Assembly: GCF_003473485.1 (NCBI RefSeq)
Contig: NC_053044.1
Location: 35,592,091-35,656,090 of the forward strand
Origin: Medicago truncatula
Lineage: Eukaryota > Streptophyta > Magnoliopsida > Fabales > Fabaceae
Length of the DNA: 64,000 bases
Direction of reading: 5' to 3'
Program-made: the position numbers and the translations under genes
The notes under the pieces: generated by a model
Databases searched by the model: none
What the model saw: the letters and a program-made list of their open reading frames with translations, nothing else
Told to the model about the DNA's origin: nothing
Shown: positions 58,201-64,000 of the stretch, one piece after another
Layout: every line of letters starts with the position of its first letter
How positions within the stretch are numbered: the first letter of the stretch is position 1

Positions 58201-61077
58201 TTGTCTCATAGACCCATCCAGGCGCAAATATTGCAGCAGAGACGTCATTCTTTCTTATTACATCAAGAGCAACATTTGCCTGAGACATTCATGACAGACT
58301 TAAGAAATTACTAGAAACAATAATCGAGATAATTATGAAAAAAGGGAAATTAACAAGTTAACGCTAAGACATCCTTTTCCCTTTACCAATCACATCCTCC
58401 ACTATCCAAAAACTATTTGGCATCCCAAATTTCACAAGTTTATGTCCCAAAGAAACTCCAACAGAAAGTGTTTTTATAAATATCTTTAAAAAACAATTCA
58501 CTGTGAAACAAAAGTGAGAATATCTTCTTTGTATCTAATATTCAGTTACAGGTAACTTGGTTGCTTCACTGTGGGACGGGCGCTAAATGTATATTATAAA
58601 AAAGTTGGGGTAGCAAACATCCATAGTATTAAGAGAACATCCATAATAAAAATTGGGGTCGCAGACATATACTATATTTGCCAATACAGTGTCCCAAAAA
58701 GTTTGGCCAAGTGGTATGGATTGGGACGTTGAATATGTAAAAGGTCCAGAGTTCAATCTGCTGCTAACAAATTTCCCTCGATAAATTAACCACTTAAAAT
58801 TTGCCTATTATAAACATATATTGCCAATACAGTAAAAAATATTTGTATATCGTAGATTACATACATTCCACTGTCCACCACCATATGTGTTCCTTCCAAA
58901 TACATCGATTCCCATGTATACATCGAACTTCCGATCACCGGCCACAGCAGCAGAGATCCTTGGATAGTCTTCCTATATGATTACATAATAAAATTAAATT
59001 AACTAAGGAAAACGACAGCTGATTAAACATCGGCGTTGTTGAAGGAAGGTAAGCAATACCTTCCATGTATAGTTTACAAATATTCCATCACATATATCAA
59101 AGAATGGCTTATTAGATTCGTTTAGTTGATCTTGCCAATTCAGTTTACCATCAATTGTAACACTGTCATACCTACATGACCATTAACACACATCAAAGTC
59201 TACTTTTGGCACCATCCACTGTAATAAAAAATTGCAGACTCTAATACTTACCACAACACTTGTGATCCAGGCACAGAAGAATGCATCGTTGATGATAAAT
59301 GGTCGACAAACTCTTTCAAGTTAGAAATTTGTGCCGGATCCAACTCCACTTCCATGTTTATCTGCGATTAAACATTACAACTTTGAATAATTAACAAGAA
59401 TATGACAAATGTGTTGCAATATAGTACAGAGATAACAAAATATTTACTAGCCACCCGTCGAAGCCTAAATCAACAGCAAGCTCTGCCAGACGTTCTGCAT
59501 ACATTTGTGCAGACTCCTTTGTTGAAAGCAGTACGTCACAGTTAGCCTTTCCCTCATCCCATTCGGTGATGAAAGTCCCCAACACCTGAAATATCAAAGA
59601 AACAAGTACAACCAATGAATAATCCATCTGTTCTGATTAAAGCATGATCAATAAATGGTGTCAGAAACATCTCCACGCAAGAAACAAAGTCAAAATCCAT
59701 GAATCCTAAGCTCCCAAAAAAGATTCAGAAAAGTACTTTTTTTTCTCTCATGTATATTCAGAAAAGTACTTTACATTTACCAAATGATCTCAGTTCAAGT
59801 AAATTAAACCAACTTTATGAGCATATAAATGACCCAAAAAACTATTAGTTAGTAAAACAAAGAAGAAACAATGTGCGAATTTTTTTATTAATGAGTTTCA
59901 AATGGCCACAAAACAATGTAGCCAGAATTGTAATATACTTCTATTGTCAATCAGATGACCACAAACTTCAAAAGTCAATATTCATGTCAAATAACTTAGT
60001 ATTTACGGATTACAATTCTGGCTAAATAACTTCTAGTGGAAGAAAGGACATTGAAACTACTCAACTATAATTGCAATTATAATCATCTTCCAGAAACTCA
60101 AATTTCAAAAGATAACTAATAAATATCTGCATATCATAAAATCTAACCATAGGTACGTATATTAACAAATATAAGGTTCACCAATCACCTTTATCCATGA
60201 TTCTTTGCACTTGGTCTTTTGTATATTTTTGACTTTTAAAATTTTATTTCAAAAATATGATAATAATTTTTTTTGGATAATGCCACTTCTGGCATAAACC
60301 TTGAGAAAAAGCAAAAGTAAGAAAAAACTCTTTTAATGATTAGTGACATCAAAATCAAAAAATAAAAGCAGAAAACTCAAATCAATTGACAATGGAACCA
60401 AAAACATCTTGAATTTAATCATTTGCCCTTTTCTACTGACATACACACACTTGTACGACTGTTTCAGATAACAAATGAAATCATTTTTGTAACTTTTATG
60501 AAAACGGTTTGACTATATTTTATCTTTTGTTACTTAAAATAGTTTCATTAAATTGTGGCTCGTTAGTTGGAAACTCAATTCAACAAAATAACGTATTGAA
60601 TTTGATTTATCAAACCAAATGAGCTGAACTAAAACCAATTCAACCAAATTCAACTCGACTCGAAGCAAGTAAGCAAGTTAGTACCTTGACACCGTGGCGA
60701 TGAGCGGTATTAATCCAACAAACAGGAGGAAGAGTAACAAGATCATGAGAAAAGTAAACAAAAACATCAATCAAATGCCAATGCCAAATAGAATAAGCAT
60801 TAACATTATCACCACCTTGAATCCACTTATCATCTGAGTAACCACCAGCCATATCATGACAAACCAACAATCTACGTCTATCAGGTAACTTAGAAGATGA
60901 AGATGAAATTGGAACTGAAGCTTTGTTGAAAGGGTAGTGAAAAGAATCGAAGTAAGAGCGTGATTCGAGTTCTTGAAGGGTTTTGATTGGGTATGAGATT
61001 GGGATTGAGGGCTGTTTTGGATCGAACGGTGGAGATGGAGAGGGTGAGGATGAGGAATTGGGGTTTGGGGTTGACAT
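55251..61077 (-). CDS. ENGASE: Cytosolic endo-beta-N-acetylglucosaminidase (GH85)
   Basis: Cleaves the chitobiose core of N-glycans, releasing free glycans in cytosolic glycoprotein turnover. Eleven exons: 60685-61077, 59448-59585, 59252-59361, 59060-59171, 58865-58972, 58167-58279, 57047-57128, 56861-56941, 56619-56668, 56133-56268, 55251-55961; 677 aa. Family signatures: PISYPIKTLQELESRSYFDSF, LLVCHDMAGGYSDDKW, Y.IWHW.LID.FVYFSH, GTFITEWDEG. The GH85 catalytic pair is N179 and E181 in LGFDGWLINMEVELD, then VLWYDSVTIDGKLNWQ and DVFGRN. A beta-rich C-terminal half follows. No signal peptide, fitting a cytosolic enzyme. TTATATAA on the minus strand (about 61147-61154) lies between the in-frame ATGs at 61176 and 61077 and so favours 61077. 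A SINE-like fragment lies in intron 5. Confidence 0.94.
58690..58810 (+). mobile_element. tRNA-related SINE fragment in ENGase intron 5
   Basis: Box A-like TTGGCCAAGTGGTATGG and box B-like CAGAGTTCAATCTG with tRNA spacing, followed by a short body. No tail or duplication could be fixed. Low-to-moderate confidence. Confidence 0.45.
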
Positions 61078-61146
61078 TGTTAGGTTTTGGGTTGTTTGAG
61101 AAATGAAGCGGAGAATGTTTCGGATTTTGATTAAGAATTGGCGGTT

Positions 61147-61154
61147 TATATAAG
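61147..61154 (-). promoter_or_regulatory. TATA box of ENGase
   Basis: TTATATAA on the minus strand about 70-77 bp 5' of the ATG at 61077, placing the start site near 61115-61120 and excluding the further upstream in-frame ATG at 61176. Confidence 0.6.
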
Positions 61155-61177
61155 GTTCGAGATGTCTAGGATTCATG

Positions 61178-63479
61178 AAATCGTTGTTGTTTCACTTCAC
61201 ATGTTAATGTCGTGCTACTTCTAACACTGTAGTACAAACATGGTACACACTTTCTAGTTGGAGTCATTTTTGTGACGAGTAGCGCAAATGAAATTTTAGT
61301 AGCTGATGTTAAAATATTTTGTTAAATTCTTTATTGTATCAGTCTTTGTAAGTATTTACTAATTGTCATTTCAATCGTCCTCATCAGTTTAACTCAGTAG
61401 TTGTTGGGATAAGCATAAAATATGCAAGGTTTTGGGTTCAAACTCCGACTAATGCCAAAAAAATTATCATTTCAATCCTTTTATGAAAGGAGTTATTGTG
61501 AATATCAGAGACTATTTTCAATAACAAAGTGCACAATTTATTTATAAGAAAATATTTGCAAAATTCAACGATGCAATGATTCAAGTGAATTTGAGTTTTT
61601 ATTTGGATCATTCTAACTAATATCTCCACCACACTAATTAAAAGAATGAAGTTAATTTTGCATTGAAAACACAATTTTTTACACAAATTAAAAAATAAAA
61701 TAAAAAACCTATACTTGTTTCCTTAACTCGTGTTCGTTGGGACATCAGTTAGCAAACTTGAAGAAGATACTGTCAACAGAACATTGATCAATGCATTTAC
61801 CATTACTGCAATGTAAGATACTGCATGACTACGAAGTTACGTAAGTAGTGGGGTCGGTGGAGTAATACAAAAGTGAGATCATAATCATTTACTTTATACA
61901 CATTAGGGGAGAAGACCATACAAGACTACAAGTCAATTCATTGGTTTAAGGCATACAGATCTTCAAATAAGCCAAGTCCCTCCTTCCAAGTAATTTCATG
62001 CCAAGGAAAAAAGTGGTGCTTGTACTCTTCGTGGGGTCATGACTCATCATGGCCATGTTAAGTGGTGCCTACAATTTATCTCATCTCATATATTAATGTT
62101 TCAAAAAAGATCTTGTAACCAAAAAAATCTTCGGACTCTTGGTAAAACAAAACAGAAAAACTTTGGAATGCTGAAAAACAAATCTGATATTAATTTTTCA
62201 AAAAAAGATCTGATGTTAAGTGGTGGGGTCGGTGGAGTAATACATAAGTTAGATCATTATCGTTTACTTTACGCACATTTGTGGAGAAGACCATCAACAT
62301 ATCAATTGTATAGAAAATAATTATCATAGGATTATTTATGGATTATGTACTTATTTATGATATATTTATGGAAGAAAGTGGGTTTGTCTTCTTCTTGGGG
62401 GCCATCATGACCGTGGCACTTTGATCACGAGATTTAGACTCAGCAGACTTGCCCTACAAGGCCTAAAGTCCCATGAAAAAAAATGTACTCTTTTGTTTTT
62501 TGTTATGTTCAATTTATTTAAATTTAGATCATAATATAAATATATATGGTAAAAATTAAAGATACTCACAAAAAATTAACATGTCAATAAATTTTCAACT
62601 TTGTACACAAAAATTCAACTTATGTTGATTAATGTTCAAAAACATTTTTGATTAAACTGTGTAAACTCATACGCAATCTTTAAAATATGAATGAATTGAA
62701 GTCATTGATCGTTGGTCATTCAGTTGCTTAGCCTCATTAATGACTTGTGATCTTGCTTCAAAGGACTTCCGAAGGTAGAAAACATTCTTTCCATTAAAGA
62801 AACCATCCTAGCAAAGTTAAATTCAAAGCTTAATCTACCTCTAGGTTGAAATTAAAAGCATAAAAAGGGAAGTTTACCTACATTTAAGCGAGGGTCATAA
62901 TTATTAAATAACAATATTAACGAGTACACCAAACAAAATTGTTTAATATGATTTTGAACACTTTGTTTATTAATAATGTTACAAATACCTAGAACATAAT
63001 TCGGCTTCTAGTTTCTATTCCTGCATTCTATCAGACTAAACAAAAGATCATGAATAATGTAAGGCAAGAAAAGAACATTAAAAAGACTATAGATAGTGGG
63101 AGCAAACAAAATTTGGGATAAAATTAATCTTGATGTTGATAACATAAAAGGCTATCTTTCTCTGATCCAAGGACTAGTACCTTTTCAAATCTCTGCACTG
63201 TCGCCACTTTTTATGTACATTAATCAGTAAATGTCATTCACCTGATAAGGTCTCTCTATCGGCAACAAAAAGGATGTCGGCCCTCTGAACTCTGGAAGTT
63301 CCATTACCAGTGAGAGATGTATACATGTCAGATCTTTTAGAGGATGCGAATAGAAGCATGTGAGGATGCTGTAATATACTAGTCCACTGGTTATCTTAAG
63401 AACATTCAACCAGCAATCCACCATTACAACAACAACAACGATATCCATAGCAGCGTAATCAGACATGGAAACTTAGATT
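61178..63479. other. Intergenic between ENGase and helicase genes
   Basis: Contains a SINE-like fragment at 61388-61455 (TTAACTCAGTAGTTG, then GGGTTCAAACTCC), and a direct repeat: 61848-61925 and 62220-62297 share GTGGGGTCGGTGGAGTAATAC and GGAGAAGACCAT. The last several hundred bases, to 63479, are the likely 3' untranslated region of the helicase gene. No other gene recognised. Confidence 0.5.
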
Positions 63480-63747
63480 TCAAAGTAAATCCTCTGTGCC
63501 TGTCAACTTGGCATATTCATCCTCATCTATGGTCCCTTTCTTCAATTTCTTTAACAAGCGGTATTCTTGCGTCAACTCTTCTTCATCTTCAACTGTCTGC
63601 TTAGCACGTCTCTGTTTGGCTGTTTGCTTTCTCATGGCCGTAGGTACTTCAGGAGTTTTCTTTGGTTTTTTAGGTTTTGGCTCTTTCTCTTTGGCTTCTT
63701 TCTTTACTTGCAGGTTTTTCTTCCTTTGTTTCTCCCTTGATTTATCC
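63480..63747 (-). CDS. DEAD-box RNA helicase (DDX55/RH18-type), last exon, partial
   Basis: Terminal exon of 268 nt (one base completing a codon, then 88 codons and TGA) after acceptor TTTTATAG. It encodes [12 protein letters not shown], a long Lys-rich stretch, [13 protein letters not shown], an acidic patch, and [23 protein letters not shown]. This is the C-terminal tail of the DDX55/Spb4 branch of DEAD-box helicases (plant RH18/RH49/RH55), nucleolar ATP-dependent helicases for 60S ribosome maturation. The motor domains lie beyond the right edge. The family call rests on the KDKxREKQR and [15 protein letters not shown] signatures. Confidence 0.85.
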
Positions 63748-64000
63748 CTATAAAATTTGAAGTTTTAAGTCAGCAGCATGTTTGCAAGATCAAAGCAAAA
63801 GTGTACTGAGAGGTTTTTTTAAAAAAAATAAAAAAAAATACCTCATTTTATTGATCAAAAGTCAAATGAGACAACTACATGATGCTTTTTGACCGAGTTA
63901 AAAAGTGTACTTACAAAGAAGTTAGAAGGAAAATCGAAAGTCAATATAAATATAGGATATTCATGTTAACATTTAATTGTAAATCTTGTCTCAATTGCCA
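63748..64000 (-). other. Intron of the DEAD-box helicase gene (partial)
   Basis: AT-rich sequence upstream of the last helicase exon, containing A-runs at 63821-63839. No further exon with the expected helicase motifs could be identified before the window ends. Confidence 0.5.

Noticed and set aside
61077..61176. A 33-residue N-terminal extension of ENGase from the ATG at 61176
   Set aside because: The TATA box at about 61147-61154 lies within it, so the likely transcript starts downstream of that ATG.
63496..63753. A plus-strand 85-aa protein rich in Phe and Ser
   Set aside because: It is the antisense shadow of the Lys/Glu-rich helicase last exon.

Overview
This is a plant nuclear window. 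The genes carry many introns with GT/AG borders, the intergenic DNA is AT-rich, and MITEs, SINEs and LINE remnants are abundant. The SINE and MITE types look like those I know from papilionoid legumes, so a Medicago- or Trifolium-like genome is my best inference; species is not proven. I built the gene models by hand: reading frame is kept across every junction and every intron has GT/AG ends.

Layout. Left edge (59-679, minus): first exon of a Golgi PMT-type methyltransferase, running off the window. 2.1-20.1 kb: three complete, tandem, same-strand genes for translation initiation factor eIF2 alpha (338, 340 and 340 aa, six exons each). 20.1-29.4 kb: no protein gene recognised. This stretch is a diverged tandem duplication of about 4.2 kb, carrying two copies of a TATA-plus-hairpin locus that could be non-coding RNA genes, cut up by Mutator-like and PIF/Harbinger MITEs and followed by a LINE remnant. 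29.4-36.1 kb (minus): complete 11-exon multiple inositol polyphosphate phosphatase. 36-41.5 kb: intergenic with LINE fragments. 41.6-42.5 kb (plus): two-exon class I LBD transcription factor, LBD12-like. 42.5-55.2 kb: repeat-rich, with an LTR-like segment carrying a 5-fold palindrome, a tRNA-derived SINE, a 1.5-kb foldback element containing chloroplast ndhD DNA, a GC-rich tandem repeat, a broken defensin-like gene and a SINE nested in a Stowaway MITE. 55.3-61.1 kb (minus): complete 11-exon cytosolic-type ENGase (GH85). Right edge (63480-63747, minus): last exon of a DDX55/RH18-type DEAD-box helicase.

The genes are ordinary, unrelated housekeeping or regulatory genes and form no pathway. The most notable features are the eIF2 alpha triplication, whose shared and private transposon insertions record the order of duplication and whose first copy has a divergent C-terminus; the duplicated hairpin loci; and the ndhD-bearing foldback element, whose pre-insertion site can be read from the nearby ENGase gene.
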